The notes under the pieces are model-generated. The model ran no database searches. It was not told the DNA's origin and worked only from the letters and a program-made list of their open reading frames with translations. A DNA stretch of 14,499 bases from an uncultured Saprospiraceae bacterium. GTDB taxonomy: Bacteria > Bacteroidota > Bacteroidia > Chitinophagales > Saprospiraceae. Position 1 is the first letter of the stretch, and the number at the start of each line of letters is the position of its first letter. A program made the translations under genes and the position numbers. Positions 1-6,932 of the stretch are shown piece after piece. The DNA is taken from contig CALLAG010000425.1 in the NCBI GenBank assembly GCA_938002705.1, positions 1 through 14,499 on the forward strand, in the 5' to 3' direction.

Positions 1-22
1 GGAGTAGGTTTTTTTAAGGCTG

Positions 23-189
23 GATTAAAGGATTAAAGGGTTAAGGGTGTAAAGGGTTAAAGGAGTAAGGGCTTAAAGGTTTAAGGGTGTAAAGGGTTAA
101 GGGATTAAAGGTGTAAAGGATTAAGGGTGTAAAGGAGTAAAGGTGTAAGGGTGTAAAGGATTAAGGGTGTAGGGTGTAAGGGTGTAAAG
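23..189. repeat. Degenerate octamer tandem array, 21 units
   Basis: The stretch divides into 21 head-to-tail units of 8 bases (the one at 167-173 has 7) with consensus G-N-(T/G)-TAA-(A/G)-G. The commonest form is GTGTAARG (9 units), then GATTAARG (5), GGTTAARG (3) and GAGTAARG (2), with one GCTTAAAG and one GTTTAAGG. The last five bases, TAARG, barely change; positions 2 and 3 vary. A further degenerate unit may lie at 2-8. Because 8 is not a multiple of 3, the TAA in each unit moves through all three plus-strand frames, so the array cannot be translated on that strand. G runs of 2-3 recur every 8 bases. I do not recognise a named family for it. Confidence 0.9.
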
Positions 190-204
190 GAATTAATAAT
201 TTAT

Positions 205-225
205 AATTAACAATTAACAATTAAT
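205..225. repeat. Three AT-rich heptamers (AATTAAC-type)
   Basis: AATTAAC occurs at 205-211 and 212-218, followed by AATTAAT at 219-225. The block follows the octamer array after a short AT-rich joint (190-204) and ends inside the TAA (225-227) that closes the reading frame of the next gene upstream. It lies where the promoter and start codon of that gene should be. I see no match here to the Bacteroidota promoter pattern (TTG, then TAnnTTTG). Confidence 0.75.
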
Positions 226-230
226 AAGTC

Positions 231-266
231 ATCGCTGGACTAATCATATTCGTCAAGAATCCTGTA
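231..266 (+). other. Conserved N-terminal coding of the DUF2064 gene, no standard start codon
   Basis: In frame with the gene that follows, these bases encode IAGLIIFVKNPV, joining LGKCKTRL. This is the expected first beta strand and NPxxGKxKTRL motif of the DUF2064/TIGR04282 family. The frame opens after TAA at 225-227, and its codons up to 266 include no ATG, GTG or TTG. The only near-start codons are ATC at 231 and 243 and ATA at 246. An ATC at 231 would give a natural family length (M-A-G-L-I-I-F). Possible explanations are a start codon lost by mutation, a rare non-standard start, or a base error. Confidence 0.75.
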
Positions 267-821
267 TTGGGAAAATGTAAGACTCGGCTTGCCGCATCTA
301 TAGGTAAGGAGAATGCTCTCAAGGTATACATCAACTTACTCACACATACCGAAAAGGTAAGTCAATCAATTGCAATCAGTAGATACTTATTCTATGATAC
401 TGAAGTGCAGAAAAATGATATGTGGTCTGATGATTATTATATCAAATCTGTACAGTCTCATGGTAATCTCGGACATAGGATGTCCACGGCATTTAAGTCA
501 GTATTGACTATGGAGAGCAAAGCTGTTATCATAGGCAGTGACTGTCCTCAGATGAGTAAAACCGTTATAGATCAAGCCTTATTGGAATTAGACAATCATG
601 ATGTTGTTATCGGTCCTACATTCGATGGCGGCTATTATCTACTTGGTATGAAGGTACATCATAAAGCATTATTCCATAATATAGAATGGAGTTCTCAGCA
701 TGTCTATAGCTCTACTATCAAAGCTATCAAGGACAGCGGGCTATCTTATTTTGCACTGGACAAAATGCATGACCTTGACTACAAAGAAGACCTTGATCGC
801 TTTCCGATATTCATGGCTTAG
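267..821 (+). CDS. DUF2064 / TIGR04282 glycosyltransferase-like protein
   Basis: This is a nucleotide-diphospho-sugar transferase-fold (GT-A) protein of the DUF2064 family, which databases often name 'arsenosugar biosynthesis-associated glycosyltransferase' (TIGR04282); the substrate cannot be read from the sequence. Visible family motifs are GKCKTRLA at the N-terminus, LGHRM near residue 68, the GSDCP acidic motif at 90-94, HDVVIGP at 111-117 and DGGYYLLGM at 120-128. The end has the usual 'D-L-D-x-x-E-D-L' pattern (169-176). The first available standard start, TTG at 267, would remove the first beta strand, so the true protein probably begins about 12 residues earlier (see 231-266). From TTG it has 184 residues; relatives have about 200. 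There is no signal peptide, so it is probably cytoplasmic. The family call is firm; whether it is expressed is uncertain. Confidence 0.82.
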   Translation: MGKCKTRLAASIGKENALKVYINLLTHTEKVSQSIAISRYLFYDTEVQKNDMWSDDYYIKSVQSHGNLGHRMSTAFKSVLTMESKAVIIGSDCPQMSKTVIDQALLELDNHDVVIGPTFDGGYYLLGMKVHHKALFHNIEWSSQHVYSSTIKAIKDSGLSYFALDKMHDLDYKEDLDRFPIFMA

Positions 822-834
822 GATACACTATCCT
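820..834. terminator. Short hairpin between convergent genes
   Basis: AGGATA-CAC-TATCCT is a perfect 6-bp inverted repeat with a 3-base loop, starting within the stop codon of the plus-strand gene and lying 18 bases before the stop of the minus-strand TonB receptor gene. A short TTTAGTTCT tract follows on the plus strand. Its position between convergent genes suggests a terminator or mRNA 3'-end stabiliser, but the stem is AT-rich and the T tract is weak. Confidence 0.4.
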
Positions 835-852
835 TTAGTTCTACTAATCTTA

Positions 853-2688
853 CTATATCTTATACCTAACCCCTCCTAATATCCATCTACCTGGCATAGG
901 CACGAGATTAGATTCTCTATACTCAGCATCTAATAGATTATTAGCCTTCACATAGAAACTTACATTATTTAGGTCATATGATAATCGACTATCCAAGACT
1001 GTATAATTCTCAAGTGATACTCTATCGTTATATCTCAGATTAAGTCCCAGATTAAAGTTGTTATAACTCAGATAAGTATTAGCATTGAGTTGATGTCTGA
1101 GGTTCTCTAGCTGATTCCTTGTCACAGAGAATGTGGTCTCGCTGAATTCTGCATCGATATAAGTATAGGTCAAGCCAATGTGCCTAACGATCATCTTCTT
1201 ATCAAACATTTTCTTAATACTCACATCTACACCTCTGTAATCTGCTCTATTAAAATTAGATGGCATCCACTTCTCTGTAGAGTCTATCATCACCCGTGAC
1301 CAATCTATCTGATCCTTGGCTGCTCTATTAAATATACTGGACTCTATGACAACATTGTTAGTCCTATACTTAATCCCTGCCTCCATTGTAAATGCTCTCT
1401 CCTCAGTCAGATCAGGATTTCCTACATTGCCAGAATCCTTGTAATAAAGATCAGTAAAACTCTGTACTCTCATCGTCCAACCTATGTTAGAATATAACTT
1501 GAAACTAGAGTTGACCCTATATCCTATATCTAATCCTGGAAAGACTTCTACACCTAAGTCAGAAATATGAGATATTAATAGACCAGGTGTGATATCTAAC
1601 TTCTCATCGGCAAATAAGAATCTATTCTCTAAGTGGATATTAGACTGTGTTCTCTCATGAGAACCGCTACCCTCTGCATCTTTGAGATTAGAGCTTTCGA
1701 GATCGAGATAACTTACATCTACCCCCACTCCGAATATACCAAGACTATGACTCTTGGACCAATGTGATTCTGCATTAAATACATGGGTCGTATGGAAATT
1801 CTGAAAGAACTCTGGATCTTGTCTTCTGAACTGCCAGTTGTCTTTATTCATCCTCCAGTTGATACGTGATGTAGTATTCCAACTGCTTATGTTTTTGTTT
1901 AACTCTATAGTACCAAAAGTCGTTTGTACTTCTTCGTACTGATCTATAAATGTCTCATTTCCATAAAAAGAATTGGCCCCAAATTTTCTATCTACATGTC
2001 CAAGATACAGATTCAAGTCACCATTAGATAAGTCTAACTGAGACTGATAGAACATATTAGATATCTTATAATCAGTATTATAACGATAGCCATCAGATTG
2101 GCTGTAATTACCACTTATTCTTTGATTATACTTACCCATAGGTAAGGTTACTGAGGCATGTACATTATAAGTCTCGTGCTGCCCATACTCTACATCCAGA
2201 TGAGCACCTTGCTCGTCAGGTTTCTTAGTTATGATATTAATAGCACCTGCAAATGCATTCTGACCAAATATCCTTGCTGCAGGGCCTTTGATGACCTCTA
2301 TTCTTTCTATATCGTCGATGCTTACAGGTATATTAAGCATATGATGTCCCGTCTGAGGGTCGATCATCTTGACACCATTAATGAGGACAAGCGTCTGCTC
2401 GAATGTGCCTCCTCTGATGCTCACATCTCCCTGCACACCATGCACGCCTCTCTGTCTTATATCTACTCCACCGACATTCTGCAGTAATTCATTGATACTA
2501 TTATAGTTAAGCTGTTCTATCTCGTCTTTAGAGATCAGTGATATGGTTCTGGAATTATCAGAGAAAGGCAGCTGTATGCGGTTCTCCTTGATAACTAACT
2601 CTGTAATATCATATGATAGTGGCTCATCATTCTGCGCATCTGCAGTATTAAGAGATAGGAGTATGAATAGTATAGATATTAATCGCAT
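853..2688 (-). CDS. TonB-dependent outer-membrane receptor
   Basis: This is a 611-residue outer-membrane receptor that takes up a ligand using TonB energy. It has a signal peptide (residues 1-18, ending ADA before QN) and then a plug domain at about 45-155 with the signatures INELLQNVGGVDIRQRG, VSIRGGTFEQTLVLINGVKM, DIERIEVIKGPAARIFG and AFAGAINIITKK. A beta-barrel fills the rest to about 611, with the typical late motif YRESNLVPMPGRW. It lacks the N-terminal carboxypeptidase-like domain of SusC proteins and is compact, closer in layout to BtuB/FhuE-like receptors. The ligand is not readable; no SusD partner lies beside it, which argues against a glycan SusCD pair. It follows the peroxidase gene on the same strand by 144 bases and has a palindrome about 30 bases before its ATG. 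Confidence 0.93.
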   Translation of the reverse strand: MRLISILFILLSLNTADAQNDEPLSYDITELVIKENRIQLPFSDNSRTISLISKDEIEQLNYNSINELLQNVGGVDIRQRGVHGVQGDVSIRGGTFEQTLVLINGVKMIDPQTGHHMLNIPVSIDDIERIEVIKGPAARIFGQNAFAGAINIITKKPDEQGAHLDVEYGQHETYNVHASVTLPMGKYNQRISGNYSQSDGYRYNTDYKISNMFYQSQLDLSNGDLNLYLGHVDRKFGANSFYGNETFIDQYEEVQTTFGTIELNKNISSWNTTSRINWRMNKDNWQFRRQDPEFFQNFHTTHVFNAESHWSKSHSLGIFGVGVDVSYLDLESSNLKDAEGSGSHERTQSNIHLENRFLFADEKLDITPGLLISHISDLGVEVFPGLDIGYRVNSSFKLYSNIGWTMRVQSFTDLYYKDSGNVGNPDLTEERAFTMEAGIKYRTNNVVIESSIFNRAAKDQIDWSRVMIDSTEKWMPSNFNRADYRGVDVSIKKMFDKKMIVRHIGLTYTYIDAEFSETTFSVTRNQLENLRHQLNANTYLSYNNFNLGLNLRYNDRVSLENYTVLDSRLSYDLNNVSFYVKANNLLDAEYRESNLVPMPGRWILGGVRYKI

Positions 2689-2717
2689 GATAGAAATGTA
2701 TTTATGCGGCGAAACTA

Positions 2718-2732
2718 CCTAATCCAATTAGG
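2718..2732. promoter_or_regulatory. Palindrome upstream of the TonB receptor gene
   Basis: CCTAAT-CCA-ATTAGG is a perfect 6-bp inverted repeat with a 3-base centre, ending 30 bases upstream of the receptor start at 2688. It could be an operator for a dimeric regulator or a small hairpin in the leader. No T tract follows it on the coding (minus) strand, so it is unlikely to be an intrinsic terminator for the gene before it. Function is inferred from position only. Confidence 0.35.
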
Positions 2733-2832
2733 CTATCATATATAATTCTCAAAAATTACAATTCTATTACAATAATTACAGACCTCCTCCACTCATTAGA
2801 CATCAAAAGAGTAGGTTCTTAAGCAAACTCTC

Positions 2833-3858
2833 TTAATTAAAAGGATTAGAAAATTTGGGATCTGATAGCATTTCATAATCTGTTAATGTATGCAAAAAGT
2901 CAATTAATAGTTCTTTCTCACTTCCAGATAATTCAATTTTATTACTCAGGGTCCAGTCAAGCTCAGGATGATCTTTAATACCAGAAACGTAATGCTCCAC
3001 CACTTCATCAAGTCCTGCAAATCTGCCGTCGTGCATATAAGGACTAGTTATAGCTATATTACGCAAGCTCGGAACTTTAAAATGTCCGTCGCCCGCTCCT
3101 TGATCTACATAGTTATGATCAAGGCCTATGTTTGCAGTTTTTCTCCATCTTGCATTAAAGTGATCACCATTGTGACAATGACTGCACTTAGCTTTACCGA
3201 AGAATAAGTCTTTACCAGCTAGTTCGTTAGCCGTAAAATTGGTAAAACCTGTAATTTTACCTTTATCGAATTTAGAATTATAGGATATCAATGAAGCTAT
3301 AAAAGTGGTCAATGATTGGTTGAGTAAATCTTCAGAAATATCCTCATCAAATACTTCATTGAACAAGCTGTTGTAATCATCAATCTCTGAAAGCTTTACA
3401 ACAAGATCATTGACATTTGTCATCCCCATCTCTATATGGTTAGATATAGGATTGAGGACATGATCTTCTATTCTACCTGAGTGTCCTTCCCAAAAATGGG
3501 ATACATGGTATGCATTATTAGTTAAGCTTAAGGTATTTCTTGTAGTTTCATAATTCTTAAGTCCTATACTGAATTGCTTCTCATCAGAGAAAGCATTCTG
3601 CTGCTTGTGGCAATTAGCACAAGAGATAGAGTTATTCTGAGACAATCTATTATCATAGAAAAGAATACGCCCCAAAGCTGCTATCTTATCATGATTATTC
3701 TCTATCTGATATCTTGTAATAGAGTAAGGAATTTCTTCTTCAAAATAATCGTAAACATCAAGTACCAATGCTTCCACTTCAGTTACCGAAGGTTCTTCTG
3801 ATGGCTGACAGGCCATAATTAAGACTATACCAAATATGATTAAAACTAATTGCTTCAT
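2833..3858 (-). CDS. Di-heme cytochrome c peroxidase lipoprotein (CcpA/MauG family)
   Basis: This 341-residue c-type cytochrome belongs to the bacterial di-heme peroxidase family, whose classic members reduce hydrogen peroxide using electrons from small cytochromes. A lipobox ending LIMAC puts the lipidated cysteine at residue 17. Heme attachment motifs are CANCH (80-84) and CSHCH (225-229). GRILFYDNRLS before heme 1 and FWEGHSGRIEDH (122-133, with the tryptophan usually found between the hemes) are family hallmarks. The distal ligand region is SPYMHDGRF (272-280). Length is normal for the family. It lies 5 bases downstream of the beta-barrel gene, so the two are probably co-transcribed. Peroxidase versus MauG-like oxidation of another substrate cannot be decided from sequence. 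Confidence 0.93.
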   Translation of the reverse strand: MKQLVLIIFGIVLIMACQPSEEPSVTEVEALVLDVYDYFEEEIPYSITRYQIENNHDKIAALGRILFYDNRLSQNNSISCANCHKQQNAFSDEKQFSIGLKNYETTRNTLSLTNNAYHVSHFWEGHSGRIEDHVLNPISNHIEMGMTNVNDLVVKLSEIDDYNSLFNEVFDEDISEDLLNQSLTTFIASLISYNSKFDKGKITGFTNFTANELAGKDLFFGKAKCSHCHNGDHFNARWRKTANIGLDHNYVDQGAGDGHFKVPSLRNIAITSPYMHDGRFAGLDEVVEHYVSGIKDHPELDWTLSNKIELSGSEKELLIDFLHTLTDYEMLSDPKFSNPFN

Positions 3859-3863
3859 AATCT

Positions 3864-4541
3864 TTAAAAACTATAGAATAATATAATAGATCCAGGTAAG
3901 TCGAATATATCTCGAATTACAATATTAGTGTCTTTAAAGTTCTGAGATGGATCAAAGTCCGATTTGAAACTATCAATACCATATCTAAAATTGAGGTACA
4001 CACCTGCCTCAGTATATATACTTATACGTTTTGATATTTTATATTCTAATCCAAGAAAAGGACCTACCGACGCCGATATCTCTTGATCCAAATTAGTATT
4101 AAAGCTATCTCCATTGGGATCATTAGAATCTAAATTTGAACGCTGATTTAAAAAATAATCCAACAATAACTCTGTGCCGTATAAAAGATATCCTCTCTTA
4201 AAAACATTTTTTCGCTTTCCCTTACTGATTTTATAATCAATATTAAATCGAGCATCATCCCTATCTATATCCGATTCATTATTTTCGAAATTTCCAAAAA
4301 CATCAATATCAAAAGCATGCCTGATAAATTTTCCATCCGACTTAAACTTCATAAAATGAAACAAGTAATTACCTCTGGATCCTATGGTGTTATCGAATGG
4401 TAAAAAATTATTGACAAAAGTAGCATCGACGCCAGCAGACCTAAAGAATGTATCCTGATGTGTACTCTGCGAAAAACTAATACCACTAAACATCAATATC
4501 AAAACCGCTGTCACTAAAAAACTAAAAAAAAGATTTTTCAT
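3864..4541 (-). CDS. Small outer-membrane beta-barrel-like protein, function unknown
   Basis: I do not recognise a named family. The 225-residue product has an N-terminal signal peptide (about 1-24, hydrophobic core ending GISFSQ). Its alternating polar/hydrophobic segments look like beta strands, for example HAFDIDVFGNF, ARFNIDYKIS, GLEYKISKRISIYTEAGVYL and a final SIILFYSF. It ends in phenylalanine, as outer-membrane barrels commonly do for BAM recognition. An acidic Asn/Asp-rich loop lies around 129-152. The peroxidase lipoprotein gene starts 5 bases after its stop, which suggests a shared transcript and perhaps a shared location at the outer membrane. A partial promoter match lies upstream. 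Confidence 0.8.
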   Translation of the reverse strand: MKNLFFSFLVTAVLILMFSGISFSQSTHQDTFFRSAGVDATFVNNFLPFDNTIGSRGNYLFHFMKFKSDGKFIRHAFDIDVFGNFENNESDIDRDDARFNIDYKISKGKRKNVFKRGYLLYGTELLLDYFLNQRSNLDSNDPNGDSFNTNLDQEISASVGPFLGLEYKISKRISIYTEAGVYLNFRYGIDSFKSDFDPSQNFKDTNIVIRDIFDLPGSIILFYSF

Positions 4542-4594
4542 ATAGGTAATAGATTTCCTTCTTTAAAAAAATGATTGATCATCGTACATCCATG

Positions 4595-4622
4595 TTAAAG
4601 TACAATAGCTTAAATATATCAA
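4595..4622 (-). promoter_or_regulatory. Possible promoter of the barrel-peroxidase unit
   Basis: On the minus strand a TTG (4620-4622) is followed after 17 bases by TACTTTAA (4595-4602), a partial match to the Bacteroidota sigma-A pattern TTG-N17-23-TAnnTTTG in which the final T and G are not matched. It sits between the peptidase stop and the barrel start, about 55 bases upstream of the ATG. The region is AT-rich, so chance agreement is possible. Confidence 0.22.
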
Positions 4623-4626
4623 TAAA

Positions 4627-5724
4627 CTACTCCTCAGTAACCATCTCCTTTAACTTAGGTGACAGTACGTCCTGATGGAGCATCACAGAGATAGTTTTCA
4701 TGGCTAAGTACGACTTTGACATGTACAGAAAACCTTTGTATGGACTGATAGGTCCCCAGCTATTTTTGATAATATAATACTCCGTACCAGTCTGATCTTT
4801 TGCTTTTCCTACGATATGCATTAAGTGATCATCAGTAGTAGTTAGATTCTCAAACTTTTCTTGTCTAAGCTCAGTAGTGACATTGATCTCATCCCCTGGC
4901 TTAGTGAATAGATCTTCTCTCTTAGGGTCCACAGCTAACACTGCTATTCCCTTCTTAGCATCAAATCCTTTCTCACTGACATCTCCATCCCATGCTATTG
5001 TATAACCTTTGTCCACAGCACTATCTATCGCATCGACCATTACATCAAGGGGGATATTATAGAAGGAACCATTAGAATAATTGTCAGGAATCTCAAGGAT
5101 AAATTGCTCATAATACGGATGATGTGAGAATGACGTAAGCGACACATACTCCCCAGCATCGATACCTAATTCTTGAGCTAATGACTTAGCATCTGTTTCT
5201 TTGCCTTGATAATTGAATGTCTTAGGACACTCACCGATATAAGCATCTAAAATGCCTTCGAATGCAGACTTCCACTTAGCACTTGGATTCTTAGACGTCA
5301 TGACGCCATCCATAAAGCCCTTAAGAGCCGCTTCCATCTCACTGTGATTATGTCCCTTCTCCCCCGCAAGTAGACCAGAGTATACAGATTCTGGCATCAC
5401 ACCCTCTCGTTTCATCATACGCATAAGATCATGCGATAGGCTGCCTTGGGAGAAGTTAGCTTTACCTTGTCTCAGGAGATAGTTTAATGCCTTATCCTTA
5501 TAGATATTTCTTACGACAAACATCTCAGAGAGGTCATGCTGCCCCTTCCCCATTCTCACTAATTCTGATTCTATAAATGAAGCTGTGGCAAAACTCCAAC
5601 ACGTACCCGTTCTATTTTGATTCTTGACAGGTGAGCAGTCGATATCTTTAGTATGTGTAAATGTGTATTGTGCATTCAATGAGAGACTCATTGCTATTGC
5701 TAAAAAAGTAATAAGTAATTTCAT
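4627..5724 (-). CDS. Secreted C1-family (papain/bleomycin hydrolase-like) cysteine peptidase
   Basis: This 365-residue papain-fold cysteine peptidase is closest in pattern to the bleomycin hydrolase/PepC branch (C1B). A signal peptide (1-18, SLSLNA before QY) sends it out of the cytoplasm, unlike classic PepC. The active-site set is complete: oxyanion glutamine Q36 in VKNQNRTGTCW, nucleophile C42, histidine H303 in LMHIVGKA and asparagine N321 in IIKNSWG. The long segment between C42 and H303 includes DLSEMFVVRN (64-73), matching the C1B arrangement. It is shorter than typical cytoplasmic bleomycin hydrolases (about 450) and has no T9SS tail, so a periplasmic location is most likely. It is divergent from the alpha/beta hydrolase gene with a 99-base shared control region. 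The natural substrate is unknown. Confidence 0.9.
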   Translation of the reverse strand: MKLLITFLAIAMSLSLNAQYTFTHTKDIDCSPVKNQNRTGTCWSFATASFIESELVRMGKGQHDLSEMFVVRNIYKDKALNYLLRQGKANFSQGSLSHDLMRMMKREGVMPESVYSGLLAGEKGHNHSEMEAALKGFMDGVMTSKNPSAKWKSAFEGILDAYIGECPKTFNYQGKETDAKSLAQELGIDAGEYVSLTSFSHHPYYEQFILEIPDNYSNGSFYNIPLDVMVDAIDSAVDKGYTIAWDGDVSEKGFDAKKGIAVLAVDPKREDLFTKPGDEINVTTELRQEKFENLTTTDDHLMHIVGKAKDQTGTEYYIIKNSWGPISPYKGFLYMSKSYLAMKTISVMLHQDVLSPKLKEMVTEE

Positions 5725-5776
5725 AATTTTAATTTCTTTTTATGTGGAAAGCTTGCCTTTTGATAAGTCAAATGCG

Positions 5777-5790
5777 CTTTCGCGAGAAAG
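5777..5790. promoter_or_regulatory. Hairpin/palindrome in the divergent intergenic region
   Basis: CTTTC-GCGA-GAAAG is a perfect 5-bp inverted repeat around GCGA (a GNRA-type loop if transcribed), located between the divergent starts at 5724 and 5824. It stands out as GC-rich in an AT-rich spacer. It resembles the CGCTTTCGCGAAAGCG-like palindromes I recall as abundant in some Bacteroidota genomes; that link is from memory and unverified. Confidence 0.3.
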
Positions 5791-5823
5791 ATTATTATTC
5801 ACTAAGCCTTAAATTAAAGTATT

Positions 5824-6858
5824 TTGCTGAAAAAGCTACTTCTTTCATTCTTAATAATTATTGCCCTACTCATAATCGCCTATCTTTTAGGCCCAAAAGT
5901 AGAATATGCAAAAGTTAACCCGGTTGCTCTCACAGAACTAAGCATAGGCATAGATAGCATAGAAGCCTATATTAATGAACAAGAGTCAAAAGTCTCTAAT
6001 ATAAAACCAAACAACCAGTCACAATTCATATGGTATAAACCTAATAAAAAAACTGAATACGCTGTATTGTACTTACATGGGTACTCAGCATCACATGGTG
6101 AAGGACAGCCTATACTCAGGAATTTCTCTAAGCACTTTGGATGTAATACTTACTTACCCCGATTAGCCTTACATGGACTGGACGATGATGACGCATTTGT
6201 AGATATGACTCCAGAACTACTAGTAGAATCAGCTAAGGAAGCCATAAGGGTCGCTAAAGTTATAGGTGAAAAAATTATTATCATAAGTACGTCTACTGGT
6301 GCTACATTAGCTACCTACTTAGCTGCACATGACCCAGACATCCATAGTCTTATCATGACGGCACCTAATTTCGATCTATATGACTCTAACTCTCATCTAC
6401 TGCTCAAGCCATGGGGCAAGCAGTTATTCCGAAAAATGATGGGTGGAGATTACAGAACATGGGAAGCGAGTACCGAAGCGCAAAAATACTGGACCACAAA
6501 AAACAGAATCGAAGGTGCCATAGCATTAAGAAGTCTACTGGATCAGACAATGACAGATGAGACATTCGCCAAAATTAATATCCCAGTATTCGTCGGATAT
6601 TATTACAAAAACTCTAAGTCATTTGATAATATCATATCTATAGATGCTATCAAAGATTTTGGGAAAAAAATAAAAACACCTGAGCATCAGAAAGTAATCA
6701 TACCTATCTCCACAGGTCGTGGTCACGTTATCACATCTATATATATGAATCCTGAATGGCAAGCCGTACAGCGCAAGATCTTTAAGTTTGGAGAAGATGT
6801 GTTAGGTCTAAAACCTTTACCATATAATATCCCCAAAGCCACTGAAGCTGTACAATAA
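5824..6858 (+). CDS. Membrane-anchored alpha/beta hydrolase (esterase/lipase-like)
   Basis: This 344-residue hydrolase begins with an uncleaved-looking hydrophobic anchor (residues 4-22), which places the enzyme on the outer face of the inner membrane. The fold shows the oxyanion HGYSAS (85-90), the LPRLALHG loop (111-118), the nucleophile elbow STSTG with serine S157, and a C-terminal TGRGHVIT (297-304) with the likely catalytic histidine H301. The layout suits carboxylesterase or monoacylglycerol-lipase-like enzymes. The elbow is unusual: the first glycine of GxSxG is serine. The start is TTG at 5824, chosen because it sits at the front of the hydrophobic anchor and no ATG is nearby in frame. 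The substrate is unknown. Confidence 0.85.
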   Translation: MLKKLLLSFLIIIALLIIAYLLGPKVEYAKVNPVALTELSIGIDSIEAYINEQESKVSNIKPNNQSQFIWYKPNKKTEYAVLYLHGYSASHGEGQPILRNFSKHFGCNTYLPRLALHGLDDDDAFVDMTPELLVESAKEAIRVAKVIGEKIIIISTSTGATLATYLAAHDPDIHSLIMTAPNFDLYDSNSHLLLKPWGKQLFRKMMGGDYRTWEASTEAQKYWTTKNRIEGAIALRSLLDQTMTDETFAKINIPVFVGYYYKNSKSFDNIISIDAIKDFGKKIKTPEHQKVIIPISTGRGHVITSIYMNPEWQAVQRKIFKFGEDVLGLKPLPYNIPKATEAVQ

Positions 6859-6932
6859 TGTACGTTCCTAAAAATGCTTGCCTGAACTTTGACCAGGCTC
6901 CACTGGGCAGTTTTTTAGATTTTTGCGGTTAA
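6858..6932 (+). CDS. Possible micro-ORF overlapping the hydrolase stop (TAATG)
   Basis: An ATG overlaps the hydrolase stop codon by one base (TAATG) and opens a 24-residue frame beginning MYVPKNACLNF and ending at TAA 6930-6932. The stop-start overlap would allow translational coupling. The peptide matches nothing I recognise, and the same bases can be read as a weak terminator hairpin, so this may be chance. Confidence 0.15.
   Translation: MYVPKNACLNFDQAPLGSFLDFCG
6880..6916 (+). terminator. Weak terminator candidate after the alpha/beta hydrolase gene
   Basis: GCCTG (6880-6884) and CAGGC (6894-6898) can pair around a 9-base loop; a run of six T follows at 6911-6916 after a 12-base gap. 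The gap is too long for a textbook intrinsic terminator, but this is the only GC-rich hairpin downstream of the hydrolase gene. Confidence 0.28.

Noticed and set aside
23..189. CRISPR-like or telomere-like array
   Set aside because: The units are 8 bases, contiguous and degenerate, with no spacers and no cas genes. Similarity to telomeric repeats is only superficial, and no replicon end is implied.
2158..2487. Plus-strand frame opposite the TonB receptor plug domain
   Set aside because: It is antisense to the most conserved part of the receptor and has low-complexity, domain-free translation.
2689..2832. Cobalamin or other riboswitch in front of the TonB receptor
   Set aside because: The 144-base gap is AT-rich and I see none of the conserved boxes of cobalamin or TPP elements; only a 15-base palindrome stands out.
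2790..2835. Intrinsic terminator after the lipoprotein peroxidase gene
   Set aside because: The possible AAGAG/CTCTT pairing has a long loop and only a short T tract; it is too weak to call.
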